From a bacterium (GTDB lineage: Bacteria; Cyanobacteriota; Vampirovibrionia; Gastranaerophilales; Gastranaerophilaceae), in contig JAGBXP010000051.1 in assembly GCA_017629215.1 (NCBI GenBank), forward strand, positions 62,001 through 126,000: a DNA stretch of 64,000 bases, given 5' to 3'. A program made the translations under genes and the position numbers. The notes beneath the pieces are model-generated. The model was not told where the DNA came from. It searched no databases and worked only from the letters and a program-made list of their open reading frames with translations. How positions within the stretch are numbered: the first letter of the stretch is position 1; each line of letters starts with the position of its first letter. Of this stretch, positions 17,725 to 26,466 are shown piece after piece.

Positions 17725-19413
17725 ATGGTATTTAACATACTAAATACAACGAATTATGGAATGATGCAGAATCAAATGGCTGCGGGGCTATGGAATGCAG
17801 CAGCTCAAAATTGTAGTTTTTGGAGTGTAATGACACCAAGTTGTTTCCCGACTATTATGTTAGATCCAAGATTTCTATTACAACGAAATTCAATATTCCC
17901 TGCATTTGGTAATCAATCTAATAATCAATCTTGGCAAAATTGGATAATACCATCGAATAATCAAACTCAAGGTGGAAATCCTTGGGATGGTTATTGGGAG
18001 GCTTGGAATAAAAATAATAAAAAAGTTGAAACTGATGATAGCGAAGATGTAGCGAAAGAAGGTACTGTTACTAAAGAAACAAGAGTAGAAAATCTTACAA
18101 CTTTGTTGAAAGAAATTCAAAAGGAAACTGATGTAGCAGATGAAGCTATTAAGACAGCTTTGGAAGAAGCTGAAAAAGCTCCAACACCAGAAGAAAAATT
18201 AAACGCTTTAAACAAAGTTTTTGACAATGTTAGTATTAAATTTGATGATATAAAAAATTGTTTAGATCAGAAAGATATAGATTTATTAGTAGAAGCTGGA
18301 CTAGCTAGTAATAAATCAGAAAAAGAAATTGATGAACAAATAAATAAAATTAAAAAGAAGGTCAAAGAAATCAGCGACTCGAATTTCAATACAGGGACTA
18401 TAACTGGACTTGTTCGTGATAATAAAATTGACATCTTTGATTTAGTAGCAAAATATCCAGATATAATAACAGCTATTAATGCACAAAAAGCCAAAATAAT
18501 AGACCCAGAAGACCAAGTTTCTTGTAACGAGACAATCAAAGTTATTTGTGATAATTTAATTAAAAGAGCTAAAGCTATTGACGAAACAGGACTAAAAGAT
18601 GAAATTACAGCTCTAGAGAACGCTCTAACTGGGGAGAAATATGACAAAATACAAGAAGTATTTGACAAATTATATGTTGCTGCAAGATTGAAAGCAGAAG
18701 AAAAAGTTATCACTCATTTAAAAGCAAAATATAGTAATGAGATAGCTAACGATAAAACTTTTGATGTTGCAAATAAATTATCAGAAGTTGACCGATATAA
18801 GACTGCAGTCGATGAGTATAACGAAAAGAAAAAGAAAGAAGTAAAAGACACACCACCAGCAGCAGAAACACCAGCAGCAGAAACACCAGCAGCAGAAGCA
18901 GCAGCTGCTCAGACAAACAATAATGGTAAAGAAAAAACAGTAATATACCCACGGTATGGTGAATCTAGAGCAGAGGTAGTTTCTAATTTATTAGTTGGTT
19001 ATACTTATCCTACTGATGCAAGAGATGCGTCAAATTGTATTAAAGAGATTAACTGCGATCATATTTTTTATTTCTTAAGAAAATATAATGAATTAAATCC
19101 AAAAGAGGGTATATTCACTCAATTAGCAACAGAATGGGGTTTTGATACTGATCTAAATGGAGCATATACTAAAGAACAATGCATGAAACATTTAGCAGAA
19201 TGTATGATTGGATTTTTAGAGGGGTATGAAAAATTGTTTGAACAAGATAAAAAAGGAGAGTTGTTAGAACGAGTTAAAAAAGAACTAAAAATAGATATAG
19301 ATTTGTTAAATAAAGCTAAAATGAAACCACTATCATACGCAAGCGCACTTGATAATATTGCAAAGAAATATATACAAAAATTAGGTGAATTTACTATCTA
19401 CGTAAAAAAGTAG
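17725..19413 (+). CDS. Lineage-specific helical protein, 562 residues, unknown function
   Basis: I do not recognise this protein. The first 95 residues are rich in Asn, Trp, Gln and Met and lack a signal peptide (MVFNILNTTNYGMMQNQMAA; WQNWIIPSNNQTQGGNPWDG). Residues about 115-375 are charged and helical with coiled-coil character. A low-complexity Pro-Ala-Glu-Thr linker (repeats at 18856-18900) leads to a globular C-terminal domain of about 165 residues with four Cys. The N-terminal composition resembles proteins exported by other routes or stuck to surfaces, but that is guesswork. GAGGA lies 9 nt before the ATG, and expression is from shared promoter module copy B. Its last 20 nt overlap the convergent GT10 gene. 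Confidence 0.7.
   Translation: MVFNILNTTNYGMMQNQMAAGLWNAAAQNCSFWSVMTPSCFPTIMLDPRFLLQRNSIFPAFGNQSNNQSWQNWIIPSNNQTQGGNPWDGYWEAWNKNNKKVETDDSEDVAKEGTVTKETRVENLTTLLKEIQKETDVADEAIKTALEEAEKAPTPEEKLNALNKVFDNVSIKFDDIKNCLDQKDIDLLVEAGLASNKSEKEIDEQINKIKKKVKEISDSNFNTGTITGLVRDNKIDIFDLVAKYPDIITAINAQKAKIIDPEDQVSCNETIKVICDNLIKRAKAIDETGLKDEITALENALTGEKYDKIQEVFDKLYVAARLKAEEKVITHLKAKYSNEIANDKTFDVANKLSEVDRYKTAVDEYNEKKKKEVKDTPPAAETPAAETPAAEAAAAQTNNNGKEKTVIYPRYGESRAEVVSNLLVGYTYPTDARDASNCIKEINCDHIFYFLRKYNELNPKEGIFTQLATEWGFDTDLNGAYTKEQCMKHLAECMIGFLEGYEKLFEQDKKGELLERVKKELKIDIDLLNKAKMKPLSYASALDNIAKKYIQKLGEFTIYVKK
18856..18900 (+). repeat. 15-bp tandem repeat coding for a PAAET linker
   Basis: Three in-frame copies of ccagcagcagaaaca (the third with one change) encode Pro-Ala-Ala-Glu-Thr units joining the helical and C-terminal domains. 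Copy number is likely to vary between strains by slippage. Confidence 0.85.
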
Positions 19414-20356
19414 TATACACATAATCAAATGGGTTGATGTATTCTTTCACTCGCTCATAGTTATCAAGTACAGCTGAAATTCTACTTTCGTAATTTTCTT
19501 TTGTACATTCTTTCAAGACTTTTTCAATATCACTTGTAGTATTAATTTGAATAATACCGTCTAGATTAAATTTTTCACCAATTCTAGTTGCACCAATATA
19601 GATAGGTATTGTTTGATTTGCTAACGCAGCAACTAATCTTTCTGTAAAAAAGTATGGTGATACTAAGTTTTCTATACATATAGAATATCTATAATCTCTC
19701 AATGTATCAGTTAGGGTAACATATTTACCGCCATCAAAAGTACCATAAGTATCAGCTAGATTATAGTTTTTGCATTTCCAAGCTAAATCATAACGAAACT
19801 TATGCAAGTCGCACATTAATTTGTCTGAAGATAAAATTGAGACATTCTTAGTCTTGTGCAAATAAGCATCTTCTGGAGAGAATTCGCTATTATATAGACC
19901 TGCACAAAAAGGTGCATAACGAGCATTATCAAGTTTTTCCAGCAAATTCGCATCATAAGTAAAAATTAGATCAAAATCTTTTTCTAAGCCTTTGAATTTA
20001 TCAAAAAGTTTATACGATTTTGGCACAATTGCAGGTGATTCTATTAAAAAACCGAACCTTCTATCAGGATTTCCCTGAGTTTCTAGCATTGATTCATGTG
20101 AATAAAAATGAGTCTTTAAACCTATATTATATCTGTCAAAATGAAAGTATCTAGACATTCTATAAGGATGAGTTCTCATGTGTTTATCTCTCAAGAAAAA
20201 TTCTTCAAGTTTTTCTCCGTATTCATTATATAAATTAGAATCTCCATCAATGATTTTGGTTCTATTATTATAGTTAGGAAGATAAACATAGCCATAAGCT
20301 TTGTTTTTCACTCGTCTCAAGTTTTTATAGATGTTCTTATAGAGGTTGCTAAACAT
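19394..20356 (-). CDS. GT10-family fucosyltransferase-like glycosyltransferase
   Basis: It probably transfers fucose from GDP-fucose (alpha-1,3/1,4) to a surface glycan. The 320 residues carry the GT10 donor-site block YRYSICIENLVSPYFFTERL (about residues 225-244). ALANQTIPIYIGA follows, matching the family pattern FxxENS..DYxTEK...A...G..PVxxG. There is no signal peptide, as expected of a cytoplasmic bacterial enzyme. It is last in a seven-gene glycan operon and its start overlaps the preceding gene by 8 nt. Exact linkage and acceptor cannot be told. Confidence 0.8.
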   Translation of the reverse strand: MFSNLYKNIYKNLRRVKNKAYGYVYLPNYNNRTKIIDGDSNLYNEYGEKLEEFFLRDKHMRTHPYRMSRYFHFDRYNIGLKTHFYSHESMLETQGNPDRRFGFLIESPAIVPKSYKLFDKFKGLEKDFDLIFTYDANLLEKLDNARYAPFCAGLYNSEFSPEDAYLHKTKNVSILSSDKLMCDLHKFRYDLAWKCKNYNLADTYGTFDGGKYVTLTDTLRDYRYSICIENLVSPYFFTERLVAALANQTIPIYIGATRIGEKFNLDGIIQINTTSDIEKVLKECTKENYESRISAVLDNYERVKEYINPFDYVYTTFLRR

Positions 20357-21209
20357 TTATACCCTTTTTATAATTTTCTAGAATTTTTGTTATCTTTAAA
20401 TTCTCACCATATACAATTGGTGAATCATATTGACGTTTTGGAAAAACTCCATAGTTTAGTTTTATTTTAAAATTATGTTCTTTTAGATATTCTTCAACCT
20501 TATCTTTTAGTGATACTGGCGTACCTGAACATACATTTATTATGCCATCAATTTCGTTTTGCAGTGTCGCAGCAAGTATTTGATTTGATAATTCATCAAT
20601 ATGGATAAAATCATAAAAATTTGTTCCATCTGTAAATGGGAAAGTCTCTTTTCCTTCTTTTTCTGCCTGAATAAGTTTTGTAAATATAGAATGATTTTTC
20701 TCGTCATTACCATAAATATAATATGCTCTAAGCCATTTTATTGAGGTTTCTTTATCTTTTGCATAAAGCAAAGTTGATTGTCTAAGTGCGTTTTTAGCAA
20801 TGCCATAAAAATTTAATGGATTGCAAGGAGTATTTTCTCTAATTATTCCTTCAACATACCCAATTTCGTGCATTGTTCCCATTATAGAAATTGATTTACA
20901 TCCAAAATCAATTAGATTTTTAATAAAATCAAAATGTTTTGGGAAATTTTCAATATGGCTTGGCGCATTATGAGAAAACCCATCTTTCCAAGCAAAATGA
21001 ATAACATGAGTTGGGTTTCCAAGTTTAGTATATAAATCGTCATTATTAGCCAAATCTAAGATATTTATATTTTTAAATTCAATACTTGGATTTAGGTTTG
21101 AATTAGAAAAATCGCATGCAACTACATCATAGCCAAGTTCATAAGCTAAATTAGCGACATGAGATCCTATATATCCATTTGCTCCTGTTATTAAAATTTT
21201 TATACCCAT
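20349..21209 (-). CDS. NAD-dependent epimerase/dehydratase (extended SDR)
   Basis: This is a nucleotide-sugar modifying enzyme of unknown substrate. The 286 residues begin with the Rossmann motif KILITGANGYIGSHVANLAY. They contain the catalytic pair in FYGIAKNALRQ (YxxxK), an upstream Ser region (SIMGTMHEIG) and FYDFIHIDELSNQI, typical of sugar SDRs. It sits between the GT10 and acyltransferase genes, so it probably makes or reduces a sugar used by this cluster. It is divergent from GalE and from the other epimerase in this operon. Confidence 0.82.
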   Translation of the reverse strand: MGIKILITGANGYIGSHVANLAYELGYDVVACDFSNSNLNPSIEFKNINILDLANNDDLYTKLGNPTHVIHFAWKDGFSHNAPSHIENFPKHFDFIKNLIDFGCKSISIMGTMHEIGYVEGIIRENTPCNPLNFYGIAKNALRQSTLLYAKDKETSIKWLRAYYIYGNDEKNHSIFTKLIQAEKEGKETFPFTDGTNFYDFIHIDELSNQILAATLQNEIDGIINVCSGTPVSLKDKVEEYLKEHNFKIKLNYGVFPKRQYDSPIVYGENLKITKILENYKKGINV

Positions 21210-21211
21210 TG

Positions 21212-21877
21212 TTATCCTCTTTTATGATTTTCTAAAAATTCTATGGCTTTGTCAATCTCTTTGTAAGGACATTTTTTGAGGATTTCAATATCCATATCCC
21301 ACCATTTGAGTTCTAAAAGCTTATTAATAATTGTTTCATCAAAACGATATTTTATAATTTTTGCTGGAACTCCGCCTACAATTGCATAAGGTGGAACATC
21401 TTTTACGACAACAGCTCCAGCTGCAATAATTGCGCCATCACCTATATTTATACCATCTTTGATAAATGCTCCGTGTCCTATCCATACATCGTTGCCAATA
21501 TGGCAAGGTGTTGACATATCATTATATTCATTATTATTTACCCATCCAAGAAAATCACAGTAAAAGTATGGTGAAGAAGAAAGAAAGTTTGTTGGATGCA
21601 TTCCTGGTCCAATTACTACATCTCGACCAATTGAACAGAAATTTCCAATAATCGTATTAGTGTTACCAACATAAAGTGAATTATCACAGTATGAGTATTT
21701 TCCTATTTTACAACTTTGCTTTTGTCTTATTCTTTCAATCCTGTTTCTTGCTTTTTCTTTTGAAATATTAGATTTTAGTTTTTTCCTTAAAGTTTTTATG
21801 GGTATTAAGTCTATAAAAAGTCCTGCTAATTTATATTTAAAACTGATAATATCGTTTATAATATGTTTTAATTTCAT
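21212..21877 (-). CDS. Left-handed beta-helix acyltransferase (hexapeptide repeat)
   Basis: This is an O-acetyltransferase-like protein acting on a sugar. Hexapeptide repeats run from about residue 60 to 180. The catalytic-type His is in [16 protein letters not shown], and the CatB/WbbJ-like ending is [20 protein letters not shown]. The first 50 residues are basic. It is in the glycan operon, 2 nt from the next gene. The call as acetyltransferase is by family; the acceptor is unknown. Confidence 0.85.
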   Translation of the reverse strand: MKLKHIINDIISFKYKLAGLFIDLIPIKTLRKKLKSNISKEKARNRIERIRQKQSCKIGKYSYCDNSLYVGNTNTIIGNFCSIGRDVVIGPGMHPTNFLSSSPYFYCDFLGWVNNNEYNDMSTPCHIGNDVWIGHGAFIKDGINIGDGAIIAAGAVVVKDVPPYAIVGGVPAKIIKYRFDETIINKLLELKWWDMDIEILKKCPYKEIDKAIEFLENHKRG

Positions 21878-21879
21878 TT

Positions 21880-22764
21880 TTATACTCCAATTTTAACCCA
21901 ATTTTCAGGAATTATTTTATCATCATTATTCATCCAAGGAGTTGGTGCAATTACAATTTTATCTTCATTTTCATTAAGCCAAGCTGCCCACCATGAATAT
22001 GAACTGTTAGCAATAATTGCGTGTTTGCAAGCTTTCATAAGCCTCATATTTTCATAGAAAGTTTCTCGAGTTTTATTCTTTTCACCGATAAGTTTGAACT
22101 CACATCCTATATCAAATTCGTTTTTAATATAATCAACATCCTCAGCACAAAAAACGAAAAATGTCGGATTTTCAACTTTTGATTTAATATATTCAACAGC
22201 TTTTCTATAATAATCAATAGTAATCGAATATCCTAATTTTATGTAATCATCTCTTCTAACATGAATAAATACAGGATTATTTGAGCATTCAATCTCATTT
22301 AATAGATTTTTATTATAATCATCATTTTCTTTTATTGCAGGTAGCTCAAAATCTTTAATTAATTGTTCTCTTATTGATTTAAAATATTTTTCGTTTTGAA
22401 AATATCCAGTAAAGTAGCTGTATTTATGATTAGTAAAAATATTTTCATCATAATTAAAAGCGTCTTTTTCTTTGTATTTTTTAGAGAGTCCGATTGTATT
22501 AAAAATTTTTACAATATTTGTCTCAAAACTATGAGCTAATTTTATATCAGCATTTTTAAATATATTTATTTCATATTCTCGAATACAAAGTCCATTTTTA
22601 TCTTTTCCAGTATTTCCAACAATCGTCTTTTTAGCTTTTTTATATGACGAAATATCAAATAAAACTTTACAATTAGTTTCTTTTTCTAAAGCTTTACCAA
22701 AAGCATATTGAAACATTTGATTGCCTAATCCACCAATAAATTTTATAATTTTTGTTTTTGACAT
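21880..22764 (-). CDS. GT11-family alpha-1,2-fucosyltransferase-like protein
   Basis: It probably adds fucose in alpha-1,2 linkage to a terminal sugar. The 294 residues open with the GT11 signature [21 protein letters not shown]. The donor-binding [15 protein letters not shown] follows (about residues 158-172; HxRRxDY), and later [18 protein letters not shown], the conserved S-S-x-S-W-W-x-A-W-L block. It is similar in layout to bacterial WbgL/FutC enzymes. Together with GT10 it suggests an H- or Lewis-like structure. No gmd or fcl for GDP-fucose is in this window. Confidence 0.9.
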   Translation of the reverse strand: MSKTKIIKFIGGLGNQMFQYAFGKALEKETNCKVLFDISSYKKAKKTIVGNTGKDKNGLCIREYEINIFKNADIKLAHSFETNIVKIFNTIGLSKKYKEKDAFNYDENIFTNHKYSYFTGYFQNEKYFKSIREQLIKDFELPAIKENDDYNKNLLNEIECSNNPVFIHVRRDDYIKLGYSITIDYYRKAVEYIKSKVENPTFFVFCAEDVDYIKNEFDIGCEFKLIGEKNKTRETFYENMRLMKACKHAIIANSSYSWWAAWLNENEDKIVIAPTPWMNNDDKIIPENWVKIGV

Positions 22765-22778
22765 TTATTTTTTAACCC

Positions 22779-23633
22779 TTATTTCAATACTATTTTCAAA
22801 CCTAAAATTTGTATAATTTTGTTTTTTTTCAACCCATCCCATTCGTTTCTTATTGAAAATAATTTTTCAAATATAGACGATTGTTTTTGTGAGTGTTTTG
22901 AAATTATTTTAACCAAGTCTTTTTGTAGTTTTTTATTATCTGTCAATTTATCCAATAATCTTTGTTTGATTATTAAATCTGCTTCAGCTATTTCTTTTTT
23001 CTTAGTATGCACTAAAGAATTAGGATTGCGCCTGTATTTTAATAAAACTTCTTGTAAATTATATAATCGAACTTTTTCTATAGACCTCGACCATAAATCG
23101 TAATCCTCAGAGGTCATAAGTTCGTCATTGTATTTTAGATCATATTTTTTTATATCTGACGTTCTTAGCATTGAACAAGGCTGAGAAAATTCACATCCAC
23201 CTATAAAATCAATTATTTTTGGCTCAGAAATATTTGTTAAAATCTTATTATAAGGAAAAGTTTCAACCCACGCACTCACGCCTGAAAATTCTGGATTTTC
23301 ATCCAAAAACCTCACTTGTTTTTCTAAACGTGTAGAAATCGAAATATCATCAGAGTCTTGAAATGCGACATATTCGCCAGTTGCAAGCTCTAAAAGTTTA
23401 TTACGAGTTTTCCCTACTCCTAAATTTTTTTCATTTATATGAAATTTGATTCTATCATCATTAAAAGATTTAATTACTAATTCAGGGCTATTTTTTGAGC
23501 CATCATCTAAAATTATAATTTCAAAATCCTGAAAAGTTTGATTTAAAACACTCTCAATGGATTCTCTTAGCCATTCTTCTTTAGTATTATAGGTCGGCAT
23601 TAAAACTGAAACTTTTATAATCTTATTTGTCAT
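22779..23633 (-). CDS. GT2-family glycosyltransferase
   Basis: This is a glycan-assembling transferase with a GT-A fold. Seen: VSVLMPTYNTKEEWLRESI, FEIIILDDGSKNSPE, the DxD-like FQDSDDISISTRL (about residue 95) and SEDYDLWSRSIEK as the acceptor-side ED motif. The final 70 residues are a Lys-rich helical tail. It overlaps the upstream epimerase by 11 nt. Donor sugar is not predictable. Confidence 0.9.
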   Translation of the reverse strand: MTNKIIKVSVLMPTYNTKEEWLRESIESVLNQTFQDFEIIILDDGSKNSPELVIKSFNDDRIKFHINEKNLGVGKTRNKLLELATGEYVAFQDSDDISISTRLEKQVRFLDENPEFSGVSAWVETFPYNKILTNISEPKIIDFIGGCEFSQPCSMLRTSDIKKYDLKYNDELMTSEDYDLWSRSIEKVRLYNLQEVLLKYRRNPNSLVHTKKKEIAEADLIIKQRLLDKLTDNKKLQKDLVKIISKHSQKQSSIFEKLFSIRNEWDGLKKNKIIQILGLKIVLK

Positions 23634-24525
23634 TCATATCCTTTATCATTTTGGTTAAGCCTTCTTTTATTCCAATTTCTGGAATATAATTAAACAATTT
23701 TACCAATTTTTTGTTATCTAAAACACTTTTTGGGATATCGCCCAAACGAGATTCTGTATGTTTTGCTTCTAGACTGTAATTTAAACCAGATTTTAAATAT
23801 TGATACAATTCATTTACAGAAGTTCTTGTATTTGTAGATACATTTATTATTGTATTTGTAATTTGGTTTTTTAATGCTAAAACATTAACTCTTGCAACAT
23901 CCTCTACATAAATAAAATCTCTATATTGTTCACCATTTCCATGAATTTCTATAGGTTTATTATTACTCATTAATTCAAAAAACTTTGCAACAACACCTGC
24001 TTCGCCTTGAGAGTCTTGACCTGGACCATAAACATTTGCATATCTAAAAATTATGTAATCTAAACCTGAAAATTTGATAAAGTTTTCGGAAGCATTTTTG
24101 GTAATTGCATAAGGAGAAAGATAATCTGTAGGATGGTCTTCGTCAACTGGTAAATATTTTGGGTTTGCATATACAGCTGCTGTTGATGAAAAAATTATTT
24201 TTTTAACATTATATTTTTGCGAATAAGTACAAACATTTACAGTTGCGTAGTAATTATCCATACAATCTTTTAAAGGTTTTTTAATTGATTCTGCGACAGA
24301 GGGTAATGCGGCTAAATGTATGACATAATCTATCTTATTTTCTTTAAAAACAGTCTCTAATTTTTCAGACGTAACATCCATTTGATAGAACTTGCATTTT
24401 ATATCTTCTGTTTTTTCTTTTCTATCAACAATAATAGGTTCAAAGCCTTCTTGGATTAAATTATTTACTGTATGCTTACCTATAAATCCAGCTCCACCAG
24501 TTACTAATACAGTTTTCTTAACCAT
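23623..24525 (-). CDS. UDP-sugar 4-epimerase-like SDR (GalE/WbpP type)
   Basis: It likely interconverts UDP-hexoses or HexNAc. The 300 residues begin TVLVTGGAGFIGKHTVNNLI. They contain the catalytic Ser region (IIFSSTAAVYANP), the YxxxK pair in LSPYAITKNASENF and the family phrase FRYANVYGPGQDSQGEAGVV. HGNGEQYRDFIYVEDVARVN is the usual substrate-side block. It could supply UDP-Gal or UDP-GalNAc for the glycan that the fucosyltransferases decorate; that link is inference. Confidence 0.88.
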   Translation of the reverse strand: MVKKTVLVTGGAGFIGKHTVNNLIQEGFEPIIVDRKEKTEDIKCKFYQMDVTSEKLETVFKENKIDYVIHLAALPSVAESIKKPLKDCMDNYYATVNVCTYSQKYNVKKIIFSSTAAVYANPKYLPVDEDHPTDYLSPYAITKNASENFIKFSGLDYIIFRYANVYGPGQDSQGEAGVVAKFFELMSNNKPIEIHGNGEQYRDFIYVEDVARVNVLALKNQITNTIINVSTNTRTSVNELYQYLKSGLNYSLEAKHTESRLGDIPKSVLDNKKLVKLFNYIPEIGIKEGLTKMIKDMNDK

Positions 24526-26338
24526 TTTTATCTCCCTGTTTGTTTAATAATGCGGGAATTTGAGGATATTTTTCAAACATTATATTAAACGCATCCTTAT
24601 CACTCATTGCAACTTTCTTATTATTTATTTTACATAAAGCAATACTTTGAGAATTTTCTACATTGTATAAATTAACGTCTTTATTTTTTATTAAACCAAT
24701 TTTTGTTTCGTTTAATAATGCCATTGCCCAAAAATAAATATCATCATAAGTTGGAATTAAATTTTTAATATTTTCAGTGTTTAAAACATCTCTATGTAAA
24801 GAATTTGGAGGATATAAAGTCCCTGCACCTCCCATTAATTGATTTGAATAATTAGGTTTGTAATCTTGATTTGCATAATGTGGAATTACCGAATAATAAT
24901 ATCTTTTTCTCTTTACTGCACACGCTCTTCTTGTATAAATATTTTTAGAATCTTTTAAGTATGCACTATAAAGACTCTCTAACCAATCTTGTTGATAATA
25001 CAAATCATCATCAGCAGTTACTATTATATCATCTGGAAATTCTCTAAGAGTTGGTACAAGTTTTTTATAACTTCTTAAATCCTCGCACCATTTTATTTCC
25101 AATCCAAATTCTTTTAATTTTAAAAGTATTTCAGGAAGGTCTTTTTCTTTATTCAAAAATTGTTCTTCCGCCAGCCAAAGTATTAATTTATCAGGTTTTA
25201 CAGTTTGTTGTAAAAGAGTATTTATGGTTTTATGAATAATATTTATCCTTGCTGGAAAGGTCGTTAATGAAACTATAAGCTGAGGATTTCTTTTTTCAAT
25301 AGTTAATCCAAACTCTATAGCTTCTTTATAAGATTTTTGTTTTTTATTTTTAAAACCCAAATGTATGCCAAATATATCAATATAGAAGTGAGAATCTAGA
25401 TCTCTAAAAAAGAATATTTTTCTACCTTTCTTAAACTCATAAAACGGCTTAGATTTTGTTCTATATAAAGGCAAGAAGCCGAATAATAAGGTTGTATCAT
25501 AACCTTTACTTTCTTTTACTTTTATTACAGGTAAGCCAAATTTATAGAAAATATGTTTTGTAATTTTTTTACCACTACTAGATAAATTTAGGTTGTTAGC
25601 CTCATAAAATTCTACAATACCTTTTTTAGCAATATAGCTATCGTGCTGTTTTTTTTCTGATTGAACCGATTTTACAATAGAAGAAAAATTAGCTCTATAA
25701 AAATAATAAGTATTTGGCACTGTAACAAGCCTATTTGCATCTTTTATTATATATGGTGTCCAAATTACGTCCTCAAAATACACACCCTTTTTGAATGGTC
25801 GATTTTGAATTAACTCTTTTCTGAATAATTTACCACAAGCATAACAACAGTCTGGAATTCTACAAATATCCAATTTATCTTGTAAATTAGTATAAACTTC
25901 CTCTTTTTTAAAATTCAATCTATACTTAAAACTTTTTTCTCTTTGGCGTTTCATTCCACCAACTGCAATATCTGCATTATTATTTTTCGCCGCTTGATAA
26001 AGTTTTTCAATAAAATCCACATCTAGCCAGTCATCTGAATCTAAAAATGTAATATATTGCGCAGTTACAACTTCTATACCACTATTTCGAGCGGCAGAAA
26101 GCCCTTGATTTACTTGATTTACAACTTTAATTCTTAAATCTTTTTGGGCATATTCTTCAATTATTTGGGCAGAATTATCAGTTGCACCATCGTTAACAAC
26201 GATTATTTCAATCTCTTTTAAAGTTTGCTGGATTAGTGAATCTAAACATTTGGCCAAATATTTTTCTACATTATAGACAGGTACTACAATAGAAACTTTA
26301 GGTGCTTCTATAGTATTTCTATTTAGCTCTTTATCCAT
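24518..26338 (-). CDS. Two-domain glycosyltransferase (GT2 plus second GT-A-like domain)
   Basis: This is probably a bifunctional transferase and the first gene of the glycan operon. The N-terminal domain (about residues 12-280) is GT2: VSIVVPVYNVEKYLAKCLDS, IEIIVVNDGATDNS, FLDSDDWLDVDF. A linker carries a segment (GFLPLYRTKSKPFYEF...) of the type found in LPS-type transferases. The second domain (about 350-600) starts LIVSLTTFPARINIIHKTIN and has a DDD metal site in IIVTADDDLYYQQDWLESLY. YDDIYFWAMAL follows later. AAGGAAG precedes the ATG. The domain fusion is seen; dual activity is inferred. Confidence 0.85.
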   Translation of the reverse strand: MDKELNRNTIEAPKVSIVVPVYNVEKYLAKCLDSLIQQTLKEIEIIVVNDGATDNSAQIIEEYAQKDLRIKVVNQVNQGLSAARNSGIEVVTAQYITFLDSDDWLDVDFIEKLYQAAKNNNADIAVGGMKRQREKSFKYRLNFKKEEVYTNLQDKLDICRIPDCCYACGKLFRKELIQNRPFKKGVYFEDVIWTPYIIKDANRLVTVPNTYYFYRANFSSIVKSVQSEKKQHDSYIAKKGIVEFYEANNLNLSSSGKKITKHIFYKFGLPVIKVKESKGYDTTLLFGFLPLYRTKSKPFYEFKKGRKIFFFRDLDSHFYIDIFGIHLGFKNKKQKSYKEAIEFGLTIEKRNPQLIVSLTTFPARINIIHKTINTLLQQTVKPDKLILWLAEEQFLNKEKDLPEILLKLKEFGLEIKWCEDLRSYKKLVPTLREFPDDIIVTADDDLYYQQDWLESLYSAYLKDSKNIYTRRACAVKRKRYYYSVIPHYANQDYKPNYSNQLMGGAGTLYPPNSLHRDVLNTENIKNLIPTYDDIYFWAMALLNETKIGLIKNKDVNLYNVENSQSIALCKINNKKVAMSDKDAFNIMFEKYPQIPALLNKQGDKNG

Positions 26339-26454
26339 AAATAAACTTCCTTAATTACCCAGATCTAGACAGATATATTTTATCACAAAAACAACTTAGT
26401 TGTATAGTAATTATTATGCCGAGATAAAATTTATTTAATCAAATAATTTTGCGC

Positions 26455-26460
26455 TATAAT
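26455..26460 (+). promoter_or_regulatory. -10 element, leaderless start of mnmE
   Basis: TATAAT ends 6 nt before the ATG at 26467 and there is no Shine-Dalgarno. A -35 is not obvious. Confidence 0.45.
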
Positions 26461-26466
26461 AATTCT

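Noticed and set aside
18856-18900. Short direct repeats considered as a CRISPR array
   Set aside because: They are contiguous 15-bp in-frame repeats without spacers and encode a PAAET linker.
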